Notes: a model not told the origin generated them from the sequence alone. Positions 8,264 to 15,110 are shown, counted from the stretch's first letter. The stretch is DNA of 18,785 nucleotides from Candidatus Omnitrophota bacterium (GCA_003485765.1 DNHS01000030.1:1-18785), one strand, 5' to 3'. Translations and numbers: made by a program.

Positions 8264-8722
8264 CTATTTCATGTTTAAAGCAATGCGGGTGTTTTGTATC
8301 CTCGGTAAAACCTCTGCAAAACGCGTCATCATATCATCTAAAGATTTCAATTTATAAACCTGTATGTTATTCCGGTTTAATTTTATCGCATGCCCGGTTT
8401 CTCTTTTAATGATTTTTTCAATTGTTGCAGCGTTATAATGCTTGGGATCAAATTTTACCTGTTTTATATCTTTTACATCCAGAGAACCTGCTGTCCCGGG
8501 CAAATAAATCGTTCCAGTAGAAAAGTCAATAGCATAGGCAATGAGACCAGGTATTATAAAAAATAATAGCCCAATACCATCTAAAATAGCAACCCCTGCG
8601 TCTATTCTTCCGCCTCTTTGTCCTCTGCGTTCAGGATACATAAGAGTGCCGCAACCTACTAGTTGAGCAATTAAAACAATACAGACTGAAATTTGTAGCG
8701 TTTGCAATAACTTTTTTACCAT
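8264..8722 (-). CDS. Conserved lipoprotein of unknown function
   Basis: I chose the ATG at 8722, giving 152 residues, because a GGAGGGGAG ribosome site lies just before it and a proper signal peptide follows. The frame stays open to a GTG at 8761, which would add 13 residues and overlap the BON gene. The signal peptide ends in lipobox LVGC (Cys24). A conserved central part has ERRGQRGGRID, GVAILDGIGLLFFIIPG and DFSTGTIYLPG, with a hydrophobic stretch around 45-67. The C-terminal part is basic and helical. I recognise it as a recurrent uncharacterised lipoprotein family, with no known role. It lies directly downstream of the BON protein in the stress cluster. Confidence 0.75.
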   Translation of the reverse strand: MVKKLLQTLQISVCIVLIAQLVGCGTLMYPERRGQRGGRIDAGVAILDGIGLLFFIIPGLIAYAIDFSTGTIYLPGTAGSLDVKDIKQVKFDPKHYNAATIEKIIKRETGHAIKLNRNNIQVYKLKSLDDMMTRFAEVLPRIQNTRIALNMK

Positions 8723-8754
8723 AACTCCCCTCCTCATTAGTTTAGTTTTTAACT

Positions 8755-9114
8755 TTACCACTTCACGCTAAGCGTTCCATCTGAATCTTTTTCAGCTTGT
8801 TCGCCTTCGAGTTTCAGTTGATTGTCTACGCTTTTAACTCCACGCAATTTCTCCACAGTTTTCTGTGCCAATAATTTATGGGATTCGTCCGCAACAGTCC
8901 CTGTCAAAATAACAACGCCATCTCTGGACCGAACCGTAATCAAATCATCCTTAAGGTCTACTTTAAATGCTTTAGACTTCTTGGCGGATAACTCAATGCG
9001 ATCATCTCTCTCGGAAGCGCTGGCAAAAAATATACCAGCATTCCCAATCTTCGTAAATCCAAGCACCGCTGCAATAATAGCTATAACAATAAATGCACCT
9101 GCTCTACGCGACAT
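8755..9114 (-). CDS. BON-domain periplasmic protein
   Basis: This 119-residue protein starts at ATG 9114 behind AAGGAGGG. Residues 5-25 form a hydrophobic signal or anchor helix. Residues about 38-102 are one BON domain (DDLITVRSRDGVVILTGTV, then a helix with EKLRGVKSVDNQL). BON domains bind phospholipid or peptidoglycan surfaces in osmotic-stress and envelope proteins such as OsmY. A single copy with an N-terminal helix fits a periplasmic stress protein. The tail is acidic. The stop lies 32 bases before the chosen start of the next gene. Confidence 0.85.
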   Translation of the reverse strand: MSRRAGAFIVIAIIAAVLGFTKIGNAGIFFASASERDDRIELSAKKSKAFKVDLKDDLITVRSRDGVVILTGTVADESHKLLAQKTVEKLRGVKSVDNQLKLEGEQAEKDSDGTLSVKW

Positions 9115-9135
9115 AGTTCCCTCCTTCCTTACCTT

Positions 9136-9399
9136 TTATACGTGCCTTACGACGAAACGCGTCAGGCCCACTAAAACTACTGCGCCTGCAAGGGCCACTA
9201 AAAATGCGCCTACTGAACTACTGGTATATAGTCCCAGTACTCCGGCTATCCATCCGCCAAGCATAGCTCCGACAATCCCGATTATGATGTCTCCGATAAT
9301 CCCAAACCCACGGCCTATGGTGATAATCCCAGCTAACCACCCAATCACCCCGCCGATAAAGAGAAACCATACCCAATATCCTATAGTATTATGTCCCAT
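9136..9399 (-). CDS. GlsB/YeaQ/YmgE-family stress membrane protein
   Basis: This 87-residue protein has three hydrophobic helices rich in Gly: FLFIGGVIGWLAGII (about 12-26), GIIGDIIIGIVGAMLGGWIAG (33-53) and GAFLVALAGAVVLVGLTRF (64-82). The GxGxIGDIxxGxxGAxxGGW pattern is diagnostic of the transglycosylase-associated GlsB/YeaQ family, small inner-membrane proteins induced by general stress. The molecular role is unknown. The ATG at 9399 has GGAG nine bases upstream. It lies between the signal-peptide protein and the BON gene. Confidence 0.88.
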   Translation of the reverse strand: MGHNTIGYWVWFLFIGGVIGWLAGIITIGRGFGIIGDIIIGIVGAMLGGWIAGVLGLYTSSSVGAFLVALAGAVVLVGLTRFVVRHV

Positions 9400-9428
9400 G
9401 TTTGCTTACTCCTTTTCATTATTACCAA

Positions 9429-10109
9429 TTACTGTATTACAGTTGTGCTCGTTGTCGTTACGGTAGTTGTGCTTTCAGTTATAGATGATGCTGGATATAA
9501 CGTAATGGAGCGCGCATACCTATTTCCACTCTTTACCACAAATTCAACCTTCACTAAATCACCCGGCTTTAGCACTAATCGTACAGGTTCCATGCTTGGA
9601 CTTTGCATGACTATGATGTCTTTTGGTTCATAAACAAAATAACTCAAATTGCCAGTTCCCGGCTTCTCCTCTATGGTGAATGTTCCGGATTGGGCATCTA
9701 TAGATTTGAGTTCGCCAGAAGCTTCCTGGATAATAGGCTCCGGCATAGATTCAGCAATAATCTTTTGAGCAACCGGTTCTATCCCCAGCTCGCCTTGAAC
9801 ATAATTAAATTCGAGTTTGACATGTTGACCTACCCGTAAATCTTCAAGTTTTAGAAATTTCTCATCTCTGGGGTCAACTACACGGGTGTCATTCTTATTA
9901 ATGTTATACCTTATTGGATCTTTTCTGTCTTTGGATGCATCTAGTTCCAGCTGCAGCTTGCCTAGCTTGACATCGATCTCGGCAATTTTTCCAGAAACCT
10001 GGACAACTTTTACATTCTCTGCTTTATCTGAAGCGGCCAGAGGCACGCTGGTGACTAGTAGCGCGGCTACAACCGCTATAAGCACCCTTGAATAATAATT
10101 TGTGTTCAT
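9429..10109 (-). CDS. Secreted protein with two beta-barrel-like repeats
   Basis: The 226-residue product starts at ATG 10109 (AGAGAGGTG upstream). Residues 1-26 form a signal peptide ending near PLAAS. Two similar halves follow, about 38-122 (VSGKIAEIDVKLGKLQLEL ... DLRVGQHVKLEF) and 130-213 (ASGELKSIDAQSGTFTIEE ... LKPGDLVKVEF). The pattern of a short beta strand, an xPGDxVxVEF turn and a closing strand resembles DUF5666-type OB-like domains. The tail is a Thr/Ser-rich stretch, probably disordered. No catalytic motif is visible. It starts only 22 bases after the receiver gene at 10132-10509, with no terminator between, so it is probably co-transcribed with that regulator. Confidence 0.75.
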   Translation of the reverse strand: MNTNYYSRVLIAVVAALLVTSVPLAASDKAENVKVVQVSGKIAEIDVKLGKLQLELDASKDRKDPIRYNINKNDTRVVDPRDEKFLKLEDLRVGQHVKLEFNYVQGELGIEPVAQKIIAESMPEPIIQEASGELKSIDAQSGTFTIEEKPGTGNLSYFVYEPKDIIVMQSPSMEPVRLVLKPGDLVKVEFVVKSGNRYARSITLYPASSITESTTTVTTTSTTVIQ

Positions 10110-10131
10110 AGAACACCTCTCTTTCTGTTTT

Positions 10132-10509
10132 TTAGTTTTTGCATTTATTAATTAAATCGACTAGCGCCTGGTCATTAAACGGTTTTTGTAAAAAACCTAT
10201 GGCCCCTCCTTTTGAAGCCTTCTCTTGAAGCCCTTCATTTTTATCCGCCGAAATAATAATTACCGGACGACTAGATCCTGATACAAAAAGATGCTGCAGC
10301 GTTTCCCATCCGTCCAGTCCCGGCATATGGATGTCCAAAATCAAACAACCGGGAATGCTATTGGGCACAGCGCGAAAAAATTCCTCAGCGGAATTAAATG
10401 TATCCGCAGTAAACCCGTACGTAGCCAAAAGGACGCTGAGCGCGCGGCACACTGATTCGTCGTCATCTACAATAAAAATTTGTTTAAGGCACAATTTTTC
10501 TGGCTTCAT
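10132..10509 (-). CDS. Receiver-only response regulator
   Basis: This 125-residue protein is a single CheY-like receiver domain with no output domain. Key residues are present: acidic pocket VDDDE (15-18), phosphoacceptor D59 in LDIHMP, Ser87 at the switch position and K109 in QKPF. Its sequence is closest to the receiver at 14581-14970 and to FixJ-type receivers. No Shine-Dalgarno sequence precedes the ATG; instead a TATAAT box ends seven bases upstream, so the message may be leaderless. It probably accepts phosphate from the FixL-like kinases and acts as a phosphate sink or adaptor. It heads the run of envelope-stress genes. Confidence 0.9.
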   Translation of the reverse strand: MKPEKLCLKQIFIVDDDESVCRALSVLLATYGFTADTFNSAEEFFRAVPNSIPGCLILDIHMPGLDGWETLQHLFVSGSSRPVIIISADKNEGLQEKASKGGAIGFLQKPFNDQALVDLINKCKN

Positions 10510-10515
10510 GGTATC

Positions 10516-10543
10516 ATTATAGGATCGACAGTAATTAAATCAA
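10516..10543 (-). promoter_or_regulatory. Predicted sigma70 promoter, possibly leaderless, of the receiver/stress operon
   Basis: Read on the minus strand, TTGATT (10543-10538), a 16-base spacer and a perfect TATAAT (10521-10516) precede the ATG at 10509. A start seven bases after the -10 box would fall on the A of the ATG, matching the lack of a ribosome site. Confidence 0.65.
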
Positions 10544-10560
10544 TTGTACCTAGGTATCAT
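10543..10560. promoter_or_regulatory. Inverted-repeat operator, copy 1 (core TACC-TA-GGTA)
   Basis: The plus strand reads ATTGTACC-TA-GGTATCAT, with a perfect TACCTAGGTA core and matching outer AT pairs. It abuts the predicted -35 box, centred about 42 bp upstream of the predicted start, the usual position of a class II activator. The same pattern recurs at 15067-15090. The likely binder is the FixJ-type regulator encoded just upstream (10618-11244); this is inferred. Confidence 0.65.
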
Positions 10561-10617
10561 CTTAGGATTTTGCGGTCTCGTGTAGAAAATTTTGTCTTTG
10601 AAGTGCCTGAGAAGAAA

Positions 10618-11244
10618 TTAGTGCTGAGAGGAAGTAAAGCCTATTTTCTGGGCGAAATGGATAAGTTCCGTTACGGTTTTAGCCTGCATCTTCTGCATGA
10701 CCCGGCTGCGGTGAACCTTGATCGTTTGGAGGGTAATTCCCCGCTTGAAGGCAATCTGTTTACTCAGCATCCCCTTAGCTACGAGTTGAAAAACTTCCAG
10801 TTCTCGCGGAGACAAGGTCTTAATGCGCCGCTTTATTTTTGATATTTCTGCGAGTTCTTTAATTTGAATTTTGTTTTTTGAGATGGCTTGCGTAATGGCA
10901 TTAAGCAGTTTTTTTTCAGTGAACGGCTTGGGTAAAAAATCTATTGCTCCTGCCTTCATAGCTTTCACGCTCATCGGGATATCCCCATGCCCCGTGATAA
11001 AGATAATAGGGATGGCAAGTTTCCGGCCTGCCATTGCATCTTGAAGAGCAAGTCCGTTGATATCCGGCAGCTGGATATCCAAGACCAAACAGGATGGCAA
11101 TTTAAGATGCTTGAATGCCAGGAAGTCTGCTGCACGCATAAACGTCTCAACCTTAAACCCGTGTGATTTTAACAATAAGGATAGGGCCCTGCATATAGAG
11201 ATATCGTCATCAACGATATAGATAGTATGTCCGGGATTATTCAC
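10618..11244 (-). CDS. FixJ/NarL-type response regulator, DNA-binding
   Basis: This 208-residue regulator has a receiver domain (1-120: acidic VDDD at 11-14, phosphoacceptor D56 in LDIQLP, T84 in ITGHGDIPMSV, K106 in PKPF) and a LuxR-type helix-turn-helix (about 143-205: LSPRELEVFQLVAKGMLSKQ, then TLQTIKVHRSRVMQKM recognition helix). The ITGHGDIPMSVKAMKAGAIDFL stretch is typical of the FixJ/TodT branch. The GTG start directly abuts the stop of the kinase gene (TAAGTG) with AAGG inside the kinase coding end, so the pair is translationally coupled. It is the only DNA-binding output in the signalling block and the best candidate to bind the two TACC-N2-GGTA sites. Confidence 0.93.
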   Translation of the reverse strand: MNNPGHTIYIVDDDISICRALSLLLKSHGFKVETFMRAADFLAFKHLKLPSCLVLDIQLPDINGLALQDAMAGRKLAIPIIFITGHGDIPMSVKAMKAGAIDFLPKPFTEKKLLNAITQAISKNKIQIKELAEISKIKRRIKTLSPRELEVFQLVAKGMLSKQIAFKRGITLQTIKVHRSRVMQKMQAKTVTELIHFAQKIGFTSSQH

Positions 11245-12189
11245 TTAAACATCCTTTATATCAATAGGAATAGTGAAATAGAAGGTTGCGCCGCTATCAG
11301 GATTATTTTCTGCATCTAATCGTCCACCATGCGATTCAACAATGGAACGACTGATAGACAACCCCATGCCCAAACCATCTGGTTTGCTAGTAAAAAAGTG
11401 AGTGAAGAGCTTGGGCATATTTTGCGCAGGGATTCCGCATCCGGAATCCTTTACCGCTACGATAATAGTGTCCGTATCTTTACGCGATGTGCGAATTAAT
11501 ATTTCTCTGGAATTTTGACTACTCTCCAAGGCATCGAAACTATTGCTAATAAGATTAAGGAGAACCTGCTGCAGTTGTATTTTGTCGCCACGGACAAGTG
11601 GAAGATTAGCGTCCAACTCAGTTTTAATGACACTGTTCCTTACAGCGGCATCAGTAGCAATAAGCATAATAGTTTCATTAATAAGGGCATTTATGCCTAG
11701 CGGTTTTATTTCAGGCGCGCTTTTCTTCAAGAGTGAGCGCAATCGCTGAATGACCTCAATCGCCCGTTTGTCATCATTAACGATGTACGAAATAATCTTC
11801 TGTATTTCTGGTTCCCTGTTTAAGAGCATCCGCTGGGCAGCTTGAGCGTAAGAAAGAATAGCCGTAAGAGGCTGGCTAATTTCATGAGCCAAGGACGAAA
11901 CGAATTCCGCAAGTTTTCCTACCCTAGTGACATGCAAAAGCTCCTCGCGCTGCTTAATAATCTCTATATCTTTTTCCAGTATCAAGGCAGTATCTATCTG
12001 GATCTGCGTTTCTGACCTTATCTGCTTCTTTATCCCAGTCTTCAACTGCCCATTTTTAATCTTTAACTCACCAGCTTGTTTCCGGACTAACTTTTCAAGA
12101 CGCACGCGATTTACGTTCCGGACTCTATTTCCCGATAAGAGCTTTTTTCGTGGCTTTCGCTTAAGCTTAGATTGCTTTTTCTTTATCAT
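11245..12189 (-). CDS. FixL-like cytoplasmic histidine kinase without sensor domain
   Basis: In this 314-residue protein, residues 1-40 are strongly basic (Lys/Arg-rich), and 40-90 are probably coiled coil. No membrane span or PAS domain is seen. The HisKA H-box SSLAHEISQPLTAIL carries H102. The ATPase domain has the N-box around N212/N216 (NLISNSFDAL), G1 DSGCGIP (D248) and G2 GLGMGLSIS (272-280). The catalytic half is closely similar to the kinase at 13157-14584. The partner regulator gene abuts it. The ribosome site is weak: AGAGGAG lies about 26 bases before the ATG at 12189 and no in-frame start codon is nearer. With no sensor domain, it may need a partner protein or form heterodimers with its paralogue. 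Confidence 0.92.
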   Translation of the reverse strand: MIKKKQSKLKRKPRKKLLSGNRVRNVNRVRLEKLVRKQAGELKIKNGQLKTGIKKQIRSETQIQIDTALILEKDIEIIKQREELLHVTRVGKLAEFVSSLAHEISQPLTAILSYAQAAQRMLLNREPEIQKIISYIVNDDKRAIEVIQRLRSLLKKSAPEIKPLGINALINETIMLIATDAAVRNSVIKTELDANLPLVRGDKIQLQQVLLNLISNSFDALESSQNSREILIRTSRKDTDTIIVAVKDSGCGIPAQNMPKLFTHFFTSKPDGLGMGLSISRSIVESHGGRLDAENNPDSGATFYFTIPIDIKDV

Positions 12190-12267
12190 TTTATTTTCTG
12201 TGGCTAAACTCCTCTTAAGATTTATTTTACTAAAAAACGATGGGCACTGTCAATTACCTTCTTAAAA

Positions 12268-13026
12268 TTATTTTTGTGAAGAAATAGTTCCTTTGGAGCC
12301 CTTTTCTTCATACATTAACGCATCTGCCCTATTAAGTAATTCTTCAATAGTTTGCGGTTTTTCCGGATTATAGTATATAATGCCAAGGCTCAATGCGAGT
12401 TTACATTTGGAATCAGAGTTATGCGAGGCTAATTTGAGATTCTCCTTTAGGCGATTACGGAGCATATCCAAACTTTCTACTTTTGCCTCTAAAGCAAATA
12501 TTGCAAACTCATCGCCCCCTATTCGACCAATCACATCCGAGCTACGAAATGTCTCCTGAAGCACTTTTGTTACGCATATGATCGCTTTATCCCCGCCCTC
12601 ATGCCCAAAGTCATCATTAATCTGTTTCAGGCCGTCCAAATCTGCGTAAATAAGCATCAGCCCTCTTTGTGTGCGGTTGGACAATTTCAAAAGGTGGCTT
12701 GCGTATGATAAAAAACCTCTTCTGTTATATAATCCCGTAAGCTCGTCAATAAGCGCAAGCTCTCTTTGTATAATTTCTGCTTTTTTTAATTTGTCAAACT
12801 GCATAGCCAGTGGTCTATAGAAGAATAAATAAAGTACGGGTGATAACATTATAATAAACATTACTGAATCTATAAATGGTATGTTTGGCGAGCCTGATGC
12901 GGATAGACGCATGAACAAATACTTAATGACTAATTCACATATTAATATCGACAATATTAATATGAGGAGCAATTTGAACGGTGAATGTTCTTTTTTAAAA
13001 TTATCCGGCTTTAATATATTCATCAT
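12268..13026 (-). CDS. Membrane diguanylate cyclase (GGDEF)
   Basis: This 252-residue protein has two membrane helices (about 17-39 and 49-70) with a short periplasmic loop, a linker helix (75-92) and a complete GGDEF domain (93-245). Motifs seen are DELTGLYNRRGF, DLDGLKQIND and the active site RIGGDEF (G170-F174). The product-inhibition I-site RSSD (161-164) lies exactly five residues before GGDEF, so c-di-GMP feedback is expected. It probably makes c-di-GMP from two GTP. No Shine-Dalgarno sequence precedes the ATGATG start; a TATAAT lies four bases upstream, so it may be leaderless or poorly translated. It sits between the two kinase units and may link them to c-di-GMP. Confidence 0.92.
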   Translation of the reverse strand: MMNILKPDNFKKEHSPFKLLLILILSILICELVIKYLFMRLSASGSPNIPFIDSVMFIIMLSPVLYLFFYRPLAMQFDKLKKAEIIQRELALIDELTGLYNRRGFLSYASHLLKLSNRTQRGLMLIYADLDGLKQINDDFGHEGGDKAIICVTKVLQETFRSSDVIGRIGGDEFAIFALEAKVESLDMLRNRLKENLKLASHNSDSKCKLALSLGIIYYNPEKPQTIEELLNRADALMYEEKGSKGTISSQK

Positions 13027-13043
13027 TATTATAGTTATAAAAC

Positions 13044-13079
13044 AAAAAAATTCAGCCTATCTATAAAGATAGCCTGAAT
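13044..13079 (-). terminator. Rho-independent terminator after the PAS kinase gene
   Basis: On the minus strand, a stem with 13-base arms (13079-13067 and 13062-13050, one mismatch) and a four-base loop ends in a run of seven T residues (13050-13044). It lies 78 bases after the kinase stop and just before the GGDEF gene, so it separates the two transcription units. The + strand has no T run, so it works in one direction. Confidence 0.8.
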
Positions 13080-13083
13080 CATC

Positions 13084-13100
13084 ATTAATGGCTCCGCTAA
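13084..13100 (-). repeat. GGAGCCA stem-loop element, copy A
   Basis: The minus strand reads TTAGCGGAGCCATTAAT, followed within a few bases by the terminator stem at 13079-13044. The same 17-mer with one change (C for T) occurs at 15287-15271, also before a stem-loop. A shorter form is at 16741-16732. Identity is unknown; it may be part of a structured RNA, a terminator family or a repeat. Confidence 0.55.
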
Positions 13101-13156
13101 ACTTGAAATTTACCTAAAAAACTGAGCCAAGTGGAAATTAAATAGAGCCATCTTTA

Positions 13157-14584
13157 TTATTCCTGGTTATTCTTCATATTAACAGGAAGTGTGAAATAAA
13201 AGGTTGCGCCATGATCAGGATTATTCTTTGCCTCCAAATGACCGCCATGATCCTCCACAATGGAGCGGCTGATAGATAATCCCATACCCAAACCATCGAC
13301 CTTGCTGGTAAAAAAATGGAAGAAGAGCTTGTTCATATTTTCCGCTGAAATGCCGCATCCCGAATCCGTTACATCCACCATGATAGTGTCGTTATCTTTG
13401 CGCGATGTCCTGATCAACAGTTCACGGGAATCACTGCGCTCATCCATCGCTTCTAAACTATTACTGATAAGATTCAAGAGCACCTGTTGCAGTTGTATGC
13501 GATCACCCTGGATGCGCGGGAGATCCTTATCCAATTCAAATTTAATAACTTTATTCCTTACAGTGATATGCGTCATAATAAGCGCAACTGTATCATTAAT
13601 AACGACATTGATATCGAGAGACTCGAATGTGGGCTTGTTCTTTTTTAACAGTGCCCGTAGCCGCCGAATGACCTCAGCGGCCCGCTGATCATCACTAATA
13701 ATGTACTGCAAGATTTCCTGCAGTTTAGGCTCCCTGTCTGCGAACATCCGCTGAGCCGCTTGAGCATAAGCAAGAATGGCCGTAAGGGGCTGGCTGATTT
13801 CATGCGCTAAAGACGAAACAAATTCAGCGAGCTTTCCCACCCTCGTGACATGCAAAAGCTCCTCGCGCTGCTCCTCAAGCTCTAAATCTCTCTGCTTCAT
13901 CAATGTAGTATCGGTTTTACTCCCCACATAATGAGTGATGGCGCCATTTGTATCGCGTACCGGAGCAATGCGAAGTGAACTCGAAAACTTTTCGCCGTTC
14001 TTTTTGGAGTTTAGCATCTCTCCATTAAAAGATTTCCCTTGGCGCAGAGATTGTTTTATTTCTTCAGCGACACGCATGTTGACATCAAATCCATGAAGTA
14101 AGAAATAATTTTTTCCAATGACTTCGTTTTTTGTATAACCGGTAAGACTATAAAAAGCCGGATTGGCATAAATGATAAGGAAATCAGGCTTCGTGGCATC
14201 GATAATAAAAATCCCATCCGCTGTGGATTCCATAGCCTTGGTTTGAATATATATTTGCTCTTCCGCGAGTTTCTCCCTATCAGCCCCTTGCTTCTCCCTA
14301 TCGGCTCCTAGCTTTTCTCTATTGACTCCCTGCTTTAATTCCCCTTTTCTAATTTTTAGCTCATCCGTTTGTTGACGAAACGTCTCTTCTGCGAGTTTCT
14401 CCCTATCGGCACCTAGCTTCTCCCTATCGGCTCCTAGCTTTTCTCTATCGACTCCTTGCTTTAATTGCCTTTTTCTAATTCTTAGCTCATCCGTTAGCTG
14501 ACGGATCTGCTCTTCCAGGTTGTTATGGATTACTTTTCTCAATAGGGGTTCTTTCGTTTGATTTGCTCTGGCAATTGTTTTCAT
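13157..14584 (-). CDS. PAS(LOV-like)-histidine kinase with repetitive coiled coil
   Basis: This 475-residue cytoplasmic kinase has a long charged coiled coil (about 20-110) built from two 42-residue repeats containing REKLGAD heptads. Next comes a LOV-like PAS domain (about 113-230) with YANPAFYSLTGYTKNEVIGKN, NSKKNGEKF and HYVGSKTD. The position of the light-sensing Cys in GxNCRFL is Tyr160 (GKNYFLL), and other flavin-contact positions differ, so blue-light chemistry is unlikely. The HisKA domain carries H261 (SSLAHEISQPL), and the ATPase domain has the N-box (NLISNSLEAM), DSGCGIS and GLGMGLSIS. The ATG overlaps the stop of the receiver gene (ATGA, 14581-14584), so kinase and receiver are a coupled pair. 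Its catalytic half closely resembles the kinase at 11245-12189, suggesting duplication. Confidence 0.93.
   Translation of the reverse strand: MKTIARANQTKEPLLRKVIHNNLEEQIRQLTDELRIRKRQLKQGVDREKLGADREKLGADREKLAEETFRQQTDELKIRKGELKQGVNREKLGADREKQGADREKLAEEQIYIQTKAMESTADGIFIIDATKPDFLIIYANPAFYSLTGYTKNEVIGKNYFLLHGFDVNMRVAEEIKQSLRQGKSFNGEMLNSKKNGEKFSSSLRIAPVRDTNGAITHYVGSKTDTTLMKQRDLELEEQREELLHVTRVGKLAEFVSSLAHEISQPLTAILAYAQAAQRMFADREPKLQEILQYIISDDQRAAEVIRRLRALLKKNKPTFESLDINVVINDTVALIMTHITVRNKVIKFELDKDLPRIQGDRIQLQQVLLNLISNSLEAMDERSDSRELLIRTSRKDNDTIMVDVTDSGCGISAENMNKLFFHFFTSKVDGLGMGLSISRSIVEDHGGHLEAKNNPDHGATFYFTLPVNMKNNQE
14264..14515 (-). repeat. Two 126-bp repeats with internal 21-bp repeats encoding coiled-coil heptads
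   Basis: Residues 24-65 and 66-107 of the kinase are near copies (42 residues, six heptads). Each ends in three seven-residue units of the REKLGAD type, encoded by 21-bp tandem repeats (about 14395-14460 and 14265-14335). All lengths are multiples of seven residues, so copy-number change would keep the heptad register. Confidence 0.85.
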
Positions 14585-14970
14585 TTAACCATACCGTACG
14601 TATCTTCTGACGCCGTATTAATAAGATTAACCAACTTCTGGTAATTAATCGGTTTTTGAAAGAAACCCACGGCCCCCGTTTTCAAAACACGATTTTCGAT
14701 AATGTCCGTGTTCTCTGCAGAAATAAAAATAACCGGGCGTTTCGATCCAGAGTCCATGATTCTTTTTTGCACTGCCCAGCCGTCAAATTCCGGCATATGA
14801 ATGTCGAGAAGTAAGCAACCGGGATCATCATTAGAAACGGTGTCAAAGAAACTTTTCGCAGAATTAAATGTTTCTGCCTCAAAATCAAAAGTCGTTAAAA
14901 GAATCTTAATAGCGCGACAAACCGACTCATCGTCATCCAAAATATAAACTTTATTCTTTTTCAAAATCAC
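14581..14970 (-). CDS. Receiver-only response regulator paired with PAS kinase
   Basis: This 129-residue protein is a single receiver domain: acidic LDDDE (11-15), phosphoacceptor D56 in LDIHMP, Ser84 at the switch site, K106 in QKPI. There is no output domain. The start is GTG at 14970 with AAGGAA seven bases upstream; no other start keeps the first beta strand. It is similar along its whole length to the receiver at 10132-10509 (shared DDDESVCRA, ETFNSA or DTFNSA, PGCL-LDIHMP). It overlaps the kinase by four bases. A predicted promoter with the TACC-N2-GGTA operator lies about 70-120 bases upstream. It probably serves as phosphate acceptor or relay in the same network. Confidence 0.9.
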   Translation of the reverse strand: MILKKNKVYILDDDESVCRAIKILLTTFDFEAETFNSAKSFFDTVSNDDPGCLLLDIHMPEFDGWAVQKRIMDSGSKRPVIFISAENTDIIENRVLKTGAVGFFQKPINYQKLVNLINTASEDTYGMVK

Positions 14971-15041
14971 AGAGTTCCTTTAATGAATACTGTTATATAG
15001 GAAAAACTCCCAGGTAGTTTAGTTCAGAAATGTTTTATACT

Positions 15042-15070
15042 ATTAGAGCATACAGGATAAAATTTGTCTA
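15042..15070 (-). promoter_or_regulatory. Predicted sigma70 promoter of the receiver/PAS-kinase operon
   Basis: On the minus strand, TAGACA (15070-15065) and TCTAAT (15047-15042), each one mismatch from consensus, are separated by 17 bases. The -35 overlaps the inverted repeat at 15067-15090. The leader to the GTG at 14970 would be about 65 bases. Confidence 0.55.
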
Positions 15071-15090
15071 TTGTACCAAGGTACAATAGA
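15067..15090. promoter_or_regulatory. Inverted-repeat operator, copy 2 (core TACC-AA-GGTA)
   Basis: Two perfect 11-base arms (TCTATTGTACC and GGTACAATAGA) flank a two-base AA spacer. The inner part shares ATTGTACC-N2-GGTA with the site at 10543-10560, and the distance from its centre to the -10 box (about 31 bp) is also the same to within one base. A binding site for a dimeric regulator is likely; the FixJ-type regulator in this block is the candidate. Confidence 0.75.
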
Positions 15091-15110
15091 TCACTTTTAA
15101 TTGTCGTAAT

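Noticed and set aside
8264..8761. Longer start (GTG 8761) for the lipoprotein
   Set aside because: It would put 13 charged residues before the signal peptide; the ATG at 8722 has the better ribosome site.
8822..9466. A 214-residue plus-strand frame across the BON and GlsB genes
   Set aside because: It is Ser/Thr/Pro-rich shadow sequence opposite two well-supported genes and has no domain.
14990..15030. Sigma54 promoter before the receiver gene at 14970
   Set aside because: No GG-N10-GC pair at correct spacing; the sigma70-like boxes at 15042-15070 fit better.
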